64,000 nt of DNA from Tuctoria greenei (lineage: Eukaryota; Streptophyta; Magnoliopsida; Poales; Poaceae). Where the stretch lies: assembly GCA_036927565.1 (NCBI GenBank), contig JAYESD010000008.1, positions 21,966,100 through 22,030,099 on the forward strand, given 5' to 3'. The notes under the pieces were generated by a model, which had not been told where the DNA came from, ran no database searches, and saw only the letters and a program-made list of their open reading frames with translations. The position numbers and the translations under genes were made by a program. Each line of letters begins with the position of its first letter. Position 1 is the stretch's first letter. Below are positions 30,203 through 41,915 of the stretch, one piece after another.

Positions 30203-31530
30203 GTGTCTGATTTCCGCCTGCCGGAAAACTTTGTTGAAGATCCCGAATCTGTTTTGAGAGACCGACCCCGTGTCGTTACTCCTCAAAAGATTCGAGCGGC
30301 AAAGCAAGCCAACATTTTTGCACCAATAATCCAAACGCCAATGGCTCCGAAGACCCTTCGTGAGTTCTCAGCTCCTTCTCCTAACAATGTGCCTATTGGG
30401 CACACTGTTAACACGGGGAGATGTGAACTTCGAGATCAAAACTGGCCTTATCACTATGGTGCAAGCCAACCCATTCTGTGGGAAGGCTAACGAGGATGCA
30501 AGTGCTCACCTGCAACAATTCCTCAAGATCTGCAACACTTTTAAGATCAAGGACGTGTCTCCGGATGCGGTTCGTCTGAGACTATTCCCGTTCTCTCTCC
30601 TTGGGAGAGCGAAACAGTGGTTCTATGCGAACCGAAGTGTTGTAGACACTTGGGAGAAGTGTTCTACGACATTTCTCGCCAAATTCTTCCCGTTGGGCAA
30701 AATCAATGCCCTACGTGGAAGGATTTCCAGCTTTCAGCAGAGCTCAAGGAATCTATTCCCAAGGCATGGGAAAGGCTTCAGGAGTACATCCTAGCCTGTC
30801 CCCACCATGGGATGGATGACTGACTCCTTATTCAAAATTTCTATAACGGGTTGATCCCATCAGCTCGGGACCATTTGGATGCTGCTGCTGGAGTAGTCTT
30901 CTTCTCATAGACAGTGCCAAAAGCTAAAGATCTTATTGAGAAGATGGTGTCCAACATGGGATGGAACGATGAGCGTTTCCATACCCGACAGTAAGGCATG
31001 CACACCTTGAAGGAGGTGGACATGATTGCTGCAAAATTGGACCTCCTAATGATGAAAATAGATGGACAAGCCAGTGGTGAAGTGTCTGGCAATGCCTATG
31101 CCCTATACTCTCACATCACGTGTGAAGTCCGTGGCAACATGGGTCATATGGGCAATGATTGCCCAGAAACTCGTGAGGATGCCCTATACCTTGCCCACAA
31201 TGGAAATCTCAACAACAACAATGGCTATCGTCCAGGAGGTCAAGGGTGGGGTCAACAATGCCCATTCTTTCAAGGAGGGTATAACAATAATGGCAACCCT
31301 GGAAATCAACCCAATTGAGAAAACTTGCCATTAGCCAGCTCAAGATCAACGATGCCCTATCAAAGAAGCTGTCAGCTAATGACAAGACCCTAGAGAATAT
31401 CAATGCAAAGATGGAAGGACTATCCTCAGCCTTCAAGAATCAACTGATCTTCAACAAGATGCTCGAGTCTCAGTTGGCTCAGCTGGCAGCTGTTATTCCT
31501 CCGATCGAGAATGGCAAGATGCCAGGCTAG
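30203..31530 (+). pseudogene. Athila-type gag
   Basis: Read over three frames. The conserved capsid part is GLITMVQANPFCGKANEDAS, HLQQFLKICNTFKIKDVSPD and VRLRLFPFSLLGRAKQWFYA, then FLAKFFPLGKIN. Further on a zinc-knuckle relic reads CEVRGNMGHMGNDC, where the second Cys is replaced by Arg (TGT to CGT). Asn/Gly-rich and coiled-coil-like stretches follow (KKLSANDKTLENINAKMEGL). Frameshifts lie near 30400, 30770 and 31320. Gag would package element RNA; this copy is dead. Confidence 0.8.
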
Positions 31531-31557
31531 CCAGAACCCCCGACGGAAAATGTCAAC

Positions 31558-32259
31558 ATGATTTCTGTACGAGAGAGCAACTGGCAGAAGGACCCTAGGT
31601 GTCCTACCATTTCATGCTCAATTGGGGCTCACCATTTTGACAAGGCACTTTGTGATTTGGGAACAAGTGTCAGTGTGATTCCCAAGGTTGTGTTCGACCA
31701 GCTGAACTTCACAGAGCTGACTCCAACACCAATGCAGCTATAACTGGCCGACTCTTGAGTCCGTTATCCAGCGGGTATTGCTGAAGATGTCCCGGTGAAG
31801 ATCCGAAACTGCTTCATACCCGTGGATTTTGTGGTGCTAGACATGGACACTGAGAAAGATACACCACTCATTCTTGGGCGTCCATTTCTACGCACTGCAA
31901 AATCTCGCATAGAAGTGGGAGCTGGAGAAATCCACTTCCATATCAATGGCAAGGAGGAAAAGTTTAACTTTCGACCAAGATCAGAGCAATGCTCCATGAT
32001 TCGAATCAAGTATGGGCCGAATGATAAACACATCAGAGAGGTCGAAGTCACAACTCCAAAGGTGGACTCACTCATTGCATTCATGAGAAGATTAATCTAC
32101 GAGGAGAATCCATCGTTTCGACCACGCCGATATCCAAAGGCGACGGAATCGTCTGGACCTTCCCGAAGGCCCAAGTCCACTAAGCCGCCAAAGAAGGAAT
32201 GGCGGAAGAAGCAAGACAAGCTGTCCGAGCCCATCCCTCCGAGCCCGGATGTGAAATGA
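31558..32259 (+). pseudogene. Athila-type aspartic protease region
   Basis: HHFDKALCDLGTSVSVIPK holds the active-site motif in the D-L-G form usual in Athila elements. LGRPFLRTAKSRIEVGAGE and FNFRPRSEQCSMI follow. The frame breaks between 31743 and 31795, and the ORF stops at 32257-32259 after a basic Lys/Pro-rich tail (STKPPKKEWRKKQDK). In autonomous relatives reverse transcriptase would follow; here only about 300 bp of pyrimidine-rich non-coding DNA precede the nested element. Confidence 0.8.
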
Positions 32260-32567
32260 AGACGGAGGAATTTCCATCTCATCGCACGATGGTGAGACCT
32301 ACGCCAATAGGTTAAATTGGTAGTTATCCCACTTTATTTTTCTTTCTTTCTTTTTCCACCCCATTTGGATTTTTCCCATTGCATATTTGATTTTTCCTAG
32401 CAAGTTAAGAATCTTATATTCTCAACTATCATTTTTCTTTCTTTCTTTTCAAAAGAATTTTTTATTGGATTTGAAAAAAAGGTTTTTATGTGAAAAACAA
32501 TTTTTTCTGAGCTGCACAGGTGGCATTTCACCAACGTGCTAACTTTATAGCCGTTGGGGAACCACTT
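32260..32567 (+). other. Athila spacer before the Sirevirus insertion
   Basis: Non-coding, T-rich (TTTCTTTCTTTC tracts), ending in the CACTT target site. It resumes at 58332. Confidence 0.6.
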
Positions 32568-33987
32568 TGTAAGTGCATCTAGGATATCCCTTGTGGGTTT
32601 TGACTAATTGATGACAAACATATGAGATCCTAGTGAAACTATTGAGATGATTGCATGACAAACAAAGTGAAACAGCTCGGTGCACACAAAAAGGTGAAAA
32701 ATGGAGTTGTGTCCAAAGAGGGATACTTTTATGGAGCTTAGAAGATCAAATTAGATTTTAAATGTATAGGGAGTGTATGAAAGATACACTCCAAGAGCTA
32801 ACAACTTTGCGCAGGGGTAAGGGCTTTAAAATTAACCTAACTTTCACAATGCACCGGACTAGTCCAATCATGGACCGGACTAGTCCGTTACACTTTCTAG
32901 AGTCTCCCCTCTTAGGAGACCGGACTAGACCGTGTGTCCACCGGACTAGTCCGTTGAACTTTCTGGAGTCTCTCATATCGGGAGACCGGACTAGTCCGTG
33001 TGTCCACCGGACTAGTCCGTTGAACTTTCTGGAGTCTCCCATCTGTGGAGATCGGACTAGTCCACGAACTAGTCCGTTGAACTTTCTGGAGTCCACCTTC
33101 ACACAACACCGAACTAGTCTGAGCTTGGACTGACTAGTCCGCCAGACTTTCTGGACTTCGAGTTACACTGTGACCGGACTAGTCCGGTATTAGGGTTTTT
33201 CAACGGTAACTTTTTGGAAACCATATAAATAGAGAATCCACGACCTTCCAAAGGATATACACGTCGAATACTGTTGAAAACACAAACCCTAATGCTGCCA
33301 CTTTGTCCCAAGAGCCCAAAACACATCTCCCCACACATCTAAGGTGCAAAAAGAGTCAAATCATTAGAACACTTGGATTCGGGACTGGGAGATCGTTGTT
33401 CCTTCGTTGCGAGCTCTTGGGGTTTGATCTTTCTACACTTATACTCTGCATTGTAATACTTTCAGGTGTATTTGATCGCCTCTTTCATTGTAATTCTCGT
33501 GGGAGCCCTCAACCTGTGAGGTTTCCCCACAAACTCGGTGATTACCCGTGATAGTGGAATCAAGTCGGCCTTCGTGGTGACTTGAAGAGGGAAAGGGTTT
33601 GAGACCCGGCTCTGTGTGAGCTTCCTCAATGAGGACATAGATCTCGTGGTGAGATCGAACCTCGGTAAAAATTTTCTTGTCTCTTGTGCCTCATTTACTT
33701 TACTTTTTGTTCACTAGATCACTTGATTGCTAAACAACAATTTAAGCTGCTCGCAAGTCTTCACGTGCATTCATACACTAATCTTAAATCAAAGAATCTG
33801 TTGTTCTCATTTTCGCTACTAGAAGAACCTAGTTTCCCAAACAACACTTAATCAATTCACATATTTCAGCACACCGGACTAGTCCGCCCACATAACCGGA
33901 CTAGTCCGGTCAATCAAGTTTTTGACGACTCTATTAAGTGTGCATGAAATTCAAAAGGCCTATTCACCCCCCTCTAGGCCACGTTCA
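32568..33987 (+). mobile_element. 5' LTR of the Sirevirus
   Basis: 1420 bp; TATAAATAGAG at 33224-33234. About thirteen copies of the palindrome core CCGGACTAGTCCG occur, clustered upstream of the TATA box (32854-33185) with two near the end (33873-33910). The 3' LTR is 23 bp longer, in part because it has one more palindrome unit near 57490-57515. Confidence 0.92.
32854..33190. repeat. Palindrome cluster in the Sirevirus 5' LTR
   Basis: Units of ACCGGACTAGTCCG(G/T) every 20-45 bp, many within a larger unit that includes TTGAACTTTCTGGAGTC. They lie just upstream of the TATA box, where factor binding would be expected. The ORFs that cross this array (repeated GLVRSP) are a by-product. Confidence 0.85.
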
Positions 33988-33989
33988 AT

Positions 33990-34001
33990 TGGTATCAGAG
34001 C
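33990..34001 (+). other. Primer-binding site (tRNA-iMet) of the Sirevirus
   Basis: TGGTATCAGAGC two bases after the LTR end, the standard Copia PBS. Confidence 0.9.
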
Positions 34002-34073
34002 AAGGTTCTCCACCAACGAGACTCACATCTCGGAGAGATCAATGGCCTCTGAGAAAACAACGATATCCCGAAG

Positions 34074-36298
34074 ATGAACATCAATGAGGAGGAACAAGAA
34101 GCGAAAGCCTTCGATGTGCTGAAAGAAAGCCCACATGATGATGAAGAAGTGCGACAACTAAAAGCACTCCTGAGAAAGAAACTGCTAGGACAAAAAGGAA
34201 AAGAAGAAGAGAAGACGACGGGGAGTGGTCATCGTGACTACTCCCGACATCCTTACAACTACAACCGTCTCAATTCAAACAATCACTATCTCTCCATTCC
34301 TATGGGAAAGCCTTCACAGTTTGACGGAAGTGACTACACCATGTGAAAGTACAACATGAAGATGCATCTAATATCCCTGAATCCTAGTCTGTGGCACATT
34401 GTTTGCACTGGCATAGATATCCCAGACACAGATGAGGAACTCACTCCAGAACAAGAACAAGAGACTCACAGAAACGCACAAGCCGTCACCGTGATCACAT
34501 CATCACTAAGTAGAGAAGAATTCACCAAGGTCGATGGTTTAGAAAGTGCAAAAGAAATCTGGGATACACTTAAGACAGCTCACGAAGGAAATACGTCAGT
34601 TCGTGAAGCTAAAATTGAGGTGCTTGAAGGAGAGTTGGGGAGATTTGCTATTGAAGAAGGCGAATCACCTCAAGACATGTACAACCGGATGAAGGCACTC
34701 ATCAACAAAATTTGTGCCTATGGAAGTAAGAAATGGACAGACCACGAGGTGGTCAAAAGAATGATTAGATCCTTCATGCCAAGAAATGTCACACTCTGCT
34801 CAATGATTAGAGAAAGCCCCAGATTTCACAAAATGACTCCGGATGAGTTATTGGGGAAGATCATAAATCATGAAATGATGGATAAAGAGGCTCAATACGT
34901 TAAAGACTTAGCCGAACTCACCTCTTCTAAAAAGAAGGAAGTTGCTCTCAAAGCAACGTGCAGACCCAAACTCAAAGAAACTCGTGAAGACCAAGACGAT
35001 GGGCATACAAGCGACGAGAGCACTGATCTTGATGGTGAAGAAATGGTACTATTTATCAAGAATTTCAAATGCATGATGAAAAGAAGACACGGCAACAATT
35101 CAAATGAAGGCAAAAGCAAGGATAAAGGAAAATCCAAGGCTCGACACACTTGCTACAACTGCGGAGAGGATGGTCACTTCATGATGGACTGCCCCTATGA
35201 AGAAAATAAAAAGAAGAAGGAAACAAGACCTCAAGAAAAGAAAAATTTTAGAAAAAGAAGACACGCCCATCAAGCTCACATTGGCAAGGAGTGGGACTCA
35301 AACGACGAGTCCTCCTCTGATGAAGAAGAATAGATAGCCACTATCGCAGTCAAGAAACCTACTATGAAAGCCACACTCTTCCCAAACATGGGAGGACGAG
35401 ATATGAACAACCACACTTGCCTTATGGCTAAGGAAGGCAAGAAAAAGGTCCGAGTCACTCCTCCTACACTAAATTCCTCTATTGATGAATTTGATAGCTC
35501 TAGTGATAATGAAGAAATGCTTAGAGGACTAAGTAAAATTGCTTTAAAGAAAATGGAAATCTTGTCGAACGAAATATTTGAAAATGAGGAACTTCTTAAC
35601 CGACAAGAAGATATGCTCATCCGTGAAAGGAAGAGATATCAAGAAGTTGAAAAGCTTCTCGAGCTTGAAAGAGAGAAGAACGAGTTGCTTGAAGTTGAGC
35701 TAGCCTTGAGTAAGGAAACTTACTCAAAGCTAGAGGACTCACATATTGCAATCAAGGAATAACTTGTTAGCTTGTCGAAAGTTAACAAGATCCTTGAGGT
35801 GCAAGTTGAGTCGCTCAAGCAAAGTGACTCCTCTTCCTCCAAGAGCCCCTCCTCCAAAGATATGAGTTCGACAACAATCGAAACTTGCACTTGCTCTAGT
35901 AAGAAGAATGTTATTTCTAATACTTCAACTTCTCATAATATGCATGCCTCTCCAAGCGGCATCTTTGATAAGGAGAAGATCAAATATGCACGCAGTGCAT
36001 ATATGGTCATTAGACCTCCTAATGTCAAAGATGGCCTTGGTTTTGACAGGAACAACCACATGTCTACTCCTAATCATGCTAAGAATAGAATTGTATTTGT
36101 TAGGGAAAATCCCATGAATCTGATTTACAAATACTGTTTCGTACATTTGATGCTTCCTATGTTCTTATGAAAGCCAAAAATGGAAAATTCATTGCTAAAT
36201 ATACAGGGCCACGCCACAAGAACTTGAAAACTTGTGTGTGGGTGCCCAAGACTCTTGTGACTAACCTGAGAGGACCCAAGCAAGCTTGGGTACCTAAA
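34074..36298 (+). pseudogene. Sirevirus gag
   Basis: One long frame from MNINEEEQEAKAFDVL with stops at 34344-34346 (TGA in place of the conserved Trp of DYTMWKY), 35331-35333 and 35760-35762. The UBN2-type gag core includes LWHIVCTGIDIPD, EIWDTLKTAHEG and ELGRFAIEEGESPQDMYNRM. The zinc knuckle is CYNCGEDGHFMMDC (35149-35190), then Lys-rich and acidic stretches (DSNDESSSDEEE) and a coiled coil (35560-35800: EKLLELEREKNELLEVELAL). A frameshift near 36140 leads to YTGPRHKNLKTCVWVPKTLV and VPKTKE, the usual Sirevirus gag end. Confidence 0.88.
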
Positions 36299-36317
36299 AC
36301 CAAAGAATAATTCTTTT

Positions 36318-39300
36318 TTGCAGGCTTACCCCTCCGGTGGATTTAAATGGGTGCTAGATAGCGGATGCACAAATCACATGACTGGAGAGAGAGGTATGTT
36401 TGTGGAGTACGAGTACAACAAGGATCCAAGTGAAGGCATATACTGCGGAGACAACATCCAAGGAAAGGTCCTTGGTAGCGGTAACATTGAAATATCCTCT
36501 CAACACACCTTATCTAATGTTTTACATGTAGATTCTCTAGATTATAACCTTTTGTCAATATCTCAACTATGCGATAAATGTTACAAATGTTTATTCACTA
36601 ATGAGGGTGTGACCATTTTTAGAAGAAGCGATGGCTCGATTGCATTCAAGGGAATGTTGAAGGGAAAGCTTTATCTTGTTGACTTCAACAAAGATAAAGC
36701 CGAACTCAACACTTGCTTGGTTGCTAAGACCAACATGGGATGGCTGTGACATAGACGGCTAGCCCATGTTGGGATAAGAAAAATCTGCAGAAACTTCTAA
36801 AAGGTGGTCACATCTGTGGTCTTAAGGATGTGGTTTTTGAAAAAGACAGGCCGTGCAACGCTTGTCAAGCAGGAAAACAAGTCGGAGCACCACACCCTGC
36901 CAAGAATGTGATGACTACCGGAAGACCGCTCGAACTCCTCCACATGGATCTCTTTGGTCCAATTTCGTACATCAGCATCGGTGGTAACAATACGGCTTAG
37001 TAATTGTTGATGATTTTTCAAGATTTACCTGGGTATTTTTCTTGTATGATAAATCAGAAACTCAGGGAATCCTCAAGAAGTTCTTGAAAAGAGCTCAGAA
37101 CGAATTCTCATCAACCATAAAGAACATCAGAAGTGACAACGGGACAGAATTCAAGAACCTCCAAATTGAAGAGTTTCTCGATGAAGAAGGGATAAAGCAT
37201 GAGTTCTCGGCACCCTACTCCCCTCAACAAAATGGAGTGGCCGAAAGGAAGAACAGAACATTGATCGAAATGGCCAGAACTATGTTGGATGAATACAAGA
37301 CGTCAGATCGATTTTGGGCAGAAGCGGTGAACACCGCTTGTCATGCCACGAATCGCCTGTACCTCCACCGACTACTGAAGAAAACTCCATATGAGCTCCT
37401 TACCAATAAAAAGCCTAATGTTTCTTATTTCAAAGTATTTGGTTGTAAATGTTTTATTCTGAGCAAGAAACCGAGGGCCTTGAAGTTTGATTCGAAGTCC
37501 GATGAAGGGTTCTTGCTCGGTTATGAATCGAATGCCTACGCCTATCGTGTCTTCAACAAGGTGTCCGACCTTGTTGAAGTAGCACATGACGTAGTGTTCG
37601 ATGAATATAACGGCTCACAAGTGGAGCAAGTTGATAAGTGTGTGCTAGATAAAGAGAAAGCTCCATATGAAGCACTGAAGAAAATGGTACTTGGTGATAT
37701 CTTACCACAAGAGCGAACTTTCGACTCAAATGCACAAGATGAACTTCAACGCAGAGGCAATGATCAAGGGGGAGCTCTTTCACAAGATCAAGATGAGGAA
37801 ATCAAGAATATCAAGATAATCATGGGAGCAATGATCTAGGGGGAGACAATGAACATGAAGATAATGAAGAACAAGCAACTACACAAGTTCCACACCCAAG
37901 AGTACATCAGAGCGTGCAAAGAGACCATCCTGTCAATAATATCATTGGAGATATTGCTAAGGGAGTAACTACTAGATCTCGATTTGCAAATTTCTGTGAA
38001 TACTATTCTTTTGTGTCTTTTTTGGAACCATACAGGGTACAAGAAGCCTTAAGGGATCCAGACTGGGTGATGGCGATGCAAGAGGAGTTGAACAACTTCA
38101 AAAGAAATGAAGTGTGGGAGCTGGTGGAGAGACCAAGGGCGAACATCGTCGGAACCAAATGGGTCTTTCGAAACAAGCAAGATGAGCATGGAGTAGTAAC
38201 AAGAAATAAAGCGAGATGGGTGGCCAAAGGTTATTCTCAGGTCGAAGGTTTGGACTTCGATGAAACTTTCGCTCCTGTAGCTAGACTTGAGTCCATTCAT
38301 ATTTTATTAGCATATGCTACTCACCATAATTTTAAGCTGTATCAAATGGACGTCAAAAGTGCTTTCTTAAACGGTCCAATCAAGGAGGAAGTTTATATGG
38401 AGCAGCCACCAGGATTCGAAGACCAAGAGTATCTCGATCATGTCTACAAACTGCATAAGGCTCTCTATGGCCTCAAACAAGCTCCTCGAGCTTGGTACGA
38501 GTGCCTTAGAGATTTTCTGACTCAAATGGATTCAAAATTGGTAAAGCTGACTATACACTTTTCACTAAACATTGTGATGATCATCTATTCGTATGTCAAA
38601 TTTATGTTGATGACATTATCTTTGGATCAACTAACAAATCTTTCTGTGAAGAATTTAGCAAAATTATGACAGATAGGTTCGAGATGTCAATGATGGGCGA
38701 ATTGAAGTTCTTCTTGGGATTCCAAGTGAAGCAACTAAGAGAAGGTACATTTATAAGTTAAACAAAATATACACAGGACATTCTCAAGAAATTCAATATG
38801 GACAAAGCCAAGCCCATCAAGACACCCATGGCCATTAATGGACATCTCGACCTCAATGAAGACGGTCCAAATGTGGACCAGAAGGTATATCGGTCCATGA
38901 TCGACTCCTTACATTATTTATGTGCATCTAGGCCAGATATTATGCTTAGTGTTTGCTTGTGTTCAAGGTTTCAAGCCACACCTAAAGAGTGTCACTTAAT
39001 TGCTGTAAAAAGAATCCTAAGGTATCTTGTGCACACACCCAACTTGGGCCTTTGGTATCCCAAAGGATCCAAGTTTAACTTGATAGGGTATTCCGACGCC
39101 GACTATGCAGGATGCAAAGTCGATAGAAAGAGCACGTCAGGGACTTGTCAATTTCTTGGTAGGTCCCTAGTTTCTTGGTCATCTAAAAACCAAAACTCCA
39201 TTGCTCTTTCCACAACGGAAGCAGAGTATGTTGCAGCCGGTAGTTGTTTTGCACAACTACTTTGGATGCGACAGACTCTTAGGGACTACGGCTACAATCT

Positions 39301-39556
39301 TAGCCATATCCCGCTTCTATGTAATAATGAAAGTGCTATAAAAATTGCACACAACCCTGTAGAGCACTCAAGAACTAAGCACATAGATATCTGTCATCAT
39401 TTTCTTAGAGATCATTCGTTAAAAGGTGACATTGCTATTTCACATGTTAGGACTGAAAAACAACTTGCGGATATTTTCACCAAACCATTAGATGAGAAAA
39501 GGTTTTGTGAGCTTAGAAATGAACTTAATATTCTTGACTCTCAAAATGTGGCTTGA
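36318..39556 (+). pseudogene. Sirevirus pol (protease, integrase, RT, RNase H)
   Basis: Protease: FKWVLDSGCTNHMTG (active Asp about 36355). Integrase: HRRLAHVG...CNACQAGK zinc site, then LHMDLFGP, IRSDNGTEF and ERKNRTLIEM for the D-D-E triad. RT: WVFRNKQDEHG, ARWVAKGYSQVEGLDFDETF, MDVKSAFLNG, LYGLKQAPRAWY, and YVDDIIFGSTN in another frame at about 38597-38630. RNase H: SRPDIM, YSDADYAGCKVDRKSTSG, STTEAEYVAA, CNNESAIKIA, HIDICHHFLRD, ADIFTKPL. Breaks: TGA for the Trp of MGWLWHRR (36747-36749), a frameshift near 36780, another near 37840, one near 38550, and TAA at 38759-38761. All domains are present, none in one frame. Confidence 0.92.
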
Positions 39557-40360
39557 AACGTTGCATACCTGGTTGAAACTTCAAACATCACATTTTATTA
39601 TTGAAAACTGCCCCTCACCTCTTTTTTTTCTTCTAAGAAAACTATTTTAATGAAGGAATCTTGCAGTTTATGACCACTTTTCATTGTTGATTGCCTTCTG
39701 GTCATAATTACCAAGATTATTTGAAAAACTTGTCCTTGGATCACTTTTAATTATCTCAAAATACTTAGGTTTTCCAGGGGCACCGGACTAGTCCGGTCGG
39801 CCGCGTATATAAGCGGCTGGCCAGCCCAAATAAAAATTTCAAACCGCCCTCCACTTGACCGGACTTGCTCTCCCTCACCTCTCCTCTGCTCTCCTAAACC
39901 CTAGCCCCCCGAAGAGACCTTTGAGTTGAGCCCTCAAAAATCAAGTTTCCTCTGTGGGGAATCCTCTCCTCGACGAGTTGATCCTCCCCTCTGGACAGAT
40001 TCAAGCCTCCTCAACGCAAATCTTCAAATCTCGGTAAAATTCACCCTAAAACCAAAATCTCAACTTTTCTCATTCTAGATCGTTTCCTTTGATTCCAAGG
40101 TTGTACATTGGCTTCATAGATGTATTCCTACCACCTTCATGTCATTTTGTATCCTTAGATAGAAGTTTTGGAATTCAAGGAAATCATTAGGGTTCTTGCC
40201 AGGCTGGACTAGTCCGGCGCTCAGATACGGACAAGTCCGGTACGCCAGACAAGTCCGCACTCTGAACCCGGCCAAGTCCGGTCTCTGACATCTGAATCCC
40301 TAATTTGACCTTGATCCTTGGTTAATTCTTATCTAATCCATTAACTCCATATTAGGCACG
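39557..40360 (+). other. Spacer between pol and the env-like ORF
   Basis: Non-coding leader with more CCGGAC(T/A)AGTCCGG palindromes (39783-39800, 40203-40285) and a CT-rich part (39840-40020). A TATATAAGC at about 39807 follows the first palindrome, so a separate promoter for the downstream ORF is possible. Confidence 0.5.
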
Positions 40361-41851
40361 ATGTCTTCAAGCTCAGATGACAGCTCTTTCCACGTTGATG
40401 AAGAAGTTGAACGTAAAAAAGCGAGGAGATCCAAGGAGAGGTACATGAAGAAAAGACATGATGTCAATGTCCACTCTCCACCCTCCGACGACAATCTGCC
40501 TAAGAAGAGGAAGGTAGTTGTCAAGAAGGCCCAAGGAAAAGCTGCCGAGAGCTCCTCAGGGCCAAAGAGGGCTCTAAATAAAGGGAAGGGGCTTGCTAGC
40601 GGACCCATTGGGCCCCTGAAGATGAAAAACCCAAGTCACCGCAACAGGCAGCGTTCCAGTGAGGATTTCACCGGAAAAGGGGGTGAGCTTGCCGATAGCT
40701 TCAGGAAGATTAATGTGTATAATCAACCTCGACAATGCTCAGACCCAAGATTCTGGAGCAACTTCCATGCCGACTACTACGAGCATGTGTACATGAAGAT
40801 GAAGAATCCCGTTGTGAAGAGTCAATGGGTGAACATTGGATACATGCAGTCGAAGAAGTATTCTGCCTTTTGTGAGGTGGTTAAGGCTCTGGAGAGGCAT
40901 GGTCTGAAGGAACTGTTTTCCTTTGAGAATGACTGGAACAATGAGATCATCACCCAATTCTACTCTACGCTCTACTTTGCTCAGGGTGATGGAGACAGTC
41001 TTACTTGGATGACTCATGGTTCCAAGTATAGTGTTACTTATGATGAGTTTGTAAGGATTCTTCACCTTGAACACACTCTGGATCATGATCTTGTCATCCA
41101 CGATTTGTAACCCTTGGAAAAGGATGAGCTCAAGTTCCTCTATGACACAAGGATGCCCTATACTCCTACCAACATCAAATATTTGAAGCCCTTCTTTGTG
41201 GTCATCAACAGAATCTTGAGGAAGACAATAGCCCCCAAAGATGGAGATGCGGGGACTATCCAAGGAACCTTGAGGACCCTAATGAAGGTCATTAGTGGAA
41301 GGAGACCAGTCAATGTCTTTGAGTATATCTACAACGACATTGTGAACATCTCAATCACTCCAAATAGGTCTTGCGGGTATGCCCCGTACATCATGTTCAT
41401 GATTGAGAAAGTGACGGTACTTGAGTTTGTCAAGGATGTCTCTCATACGGGGTTGAAGCCACAAAAGCCCACCGAGTACACTCTTCCCTCAGCACCACCT
41501 GCCCCTTCTTCCCCCGGAGCTGAGAGGAGGACTAAACAAACTCAGGATGTGAATGCCACAAGATCTGCAGCTGCTCCTCCTGGCTCTGCGCCTGTCCATG
41601 AATCCTCCGGTGGCGTACTCAAAATGCTCACCTCCAGCTTTGCCTGCTGCCGCAAGATTGAAGTCAGGTAGAAGAAACATCAGCAATATGTAAATGCCAA
41701 CATCAAAGCTATCTGTGACAAGCTTGAGATTGAGCCGGTTGGATCACCGCCCACCTTCGAGGACTCCGAGGAAGATCCTGATCCGGTGGATGATGATGGT
41801 GATGAAGATGAAGATCGGACCGAAACTGAAGAAGGGAGCGGCGATGAGTGA
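40361..41851 (+). pseudogene. Sirevirus env-like (third) ORF
   Basis: One frame from MSSSSDDSSFHVDEEVERKK, with stops at 41108-41110 (TAA) and 41669-41671 (TAG), to the final TGA at 41849-41851. The N-terminus is highly basic (KKRHD, KKRKVVVKKAQGK). A conserved core follows: DPRFWSNFHADYY, KKYSAFCEVVKALERHGLKE, FENDWNNEIITQFYSTLYF, YSVTYDEFVRIL, then YTPTNIKYLKPFFVV. Pro/Ala-rich and acidic segments (DDDGDEDEDRTETEEG) end it. Such a gene sits here in env-carrying Sireviruses, but no clear signal peptide or membrane helix is visible and its true function is unknown. About 496 codons. Confidence 0.75.
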
Positions 41852-41885
41852 TTCCCCTCAATTTTTCCCTTTTTGGTGCCTTGAT

Positions 41886-41900
41886 GCCAAAGGGGGAGAG
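41886..41900 (+). other. Internal purine tract of the Sirevirus
   Basis: CCAAAGGGGGAGAG resembles the true tract at 56870-56883 (CAAAAAGGGGGAGATT). Extra PPT copies downstream of the last gene are known in Sireviruses. The LARD target site follows 10 bp later. Confidence 0.6.
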
Positions 41901-41915
41901 ATTGAGACTAGTTTG

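Noticed and set aside
32758..33133. ORFs with repeated GLVRSP or FLESP units on both strands, also at 57075-57677
   Set aside because: By-products of the palindrome repeats in the Sirevirus LTR, open in several frames because the unit lacks stops.
32854..33190. Regularly spaced palindromic repeats with short spacers, CRISPR-like in look
   Set aside because: They lie in the LTR of a plant Copia element, recur in the other LTR, the spacers are themselves repeated and there are no cas genes; this is a regulatory palindrome cluster.
40361..41851. Calling the Sirevirus third ORF a true envelope protein
   Set aside because: No clear signal peptide or transmembrane helix is visible; only position supports the env label, so it is called env-like.
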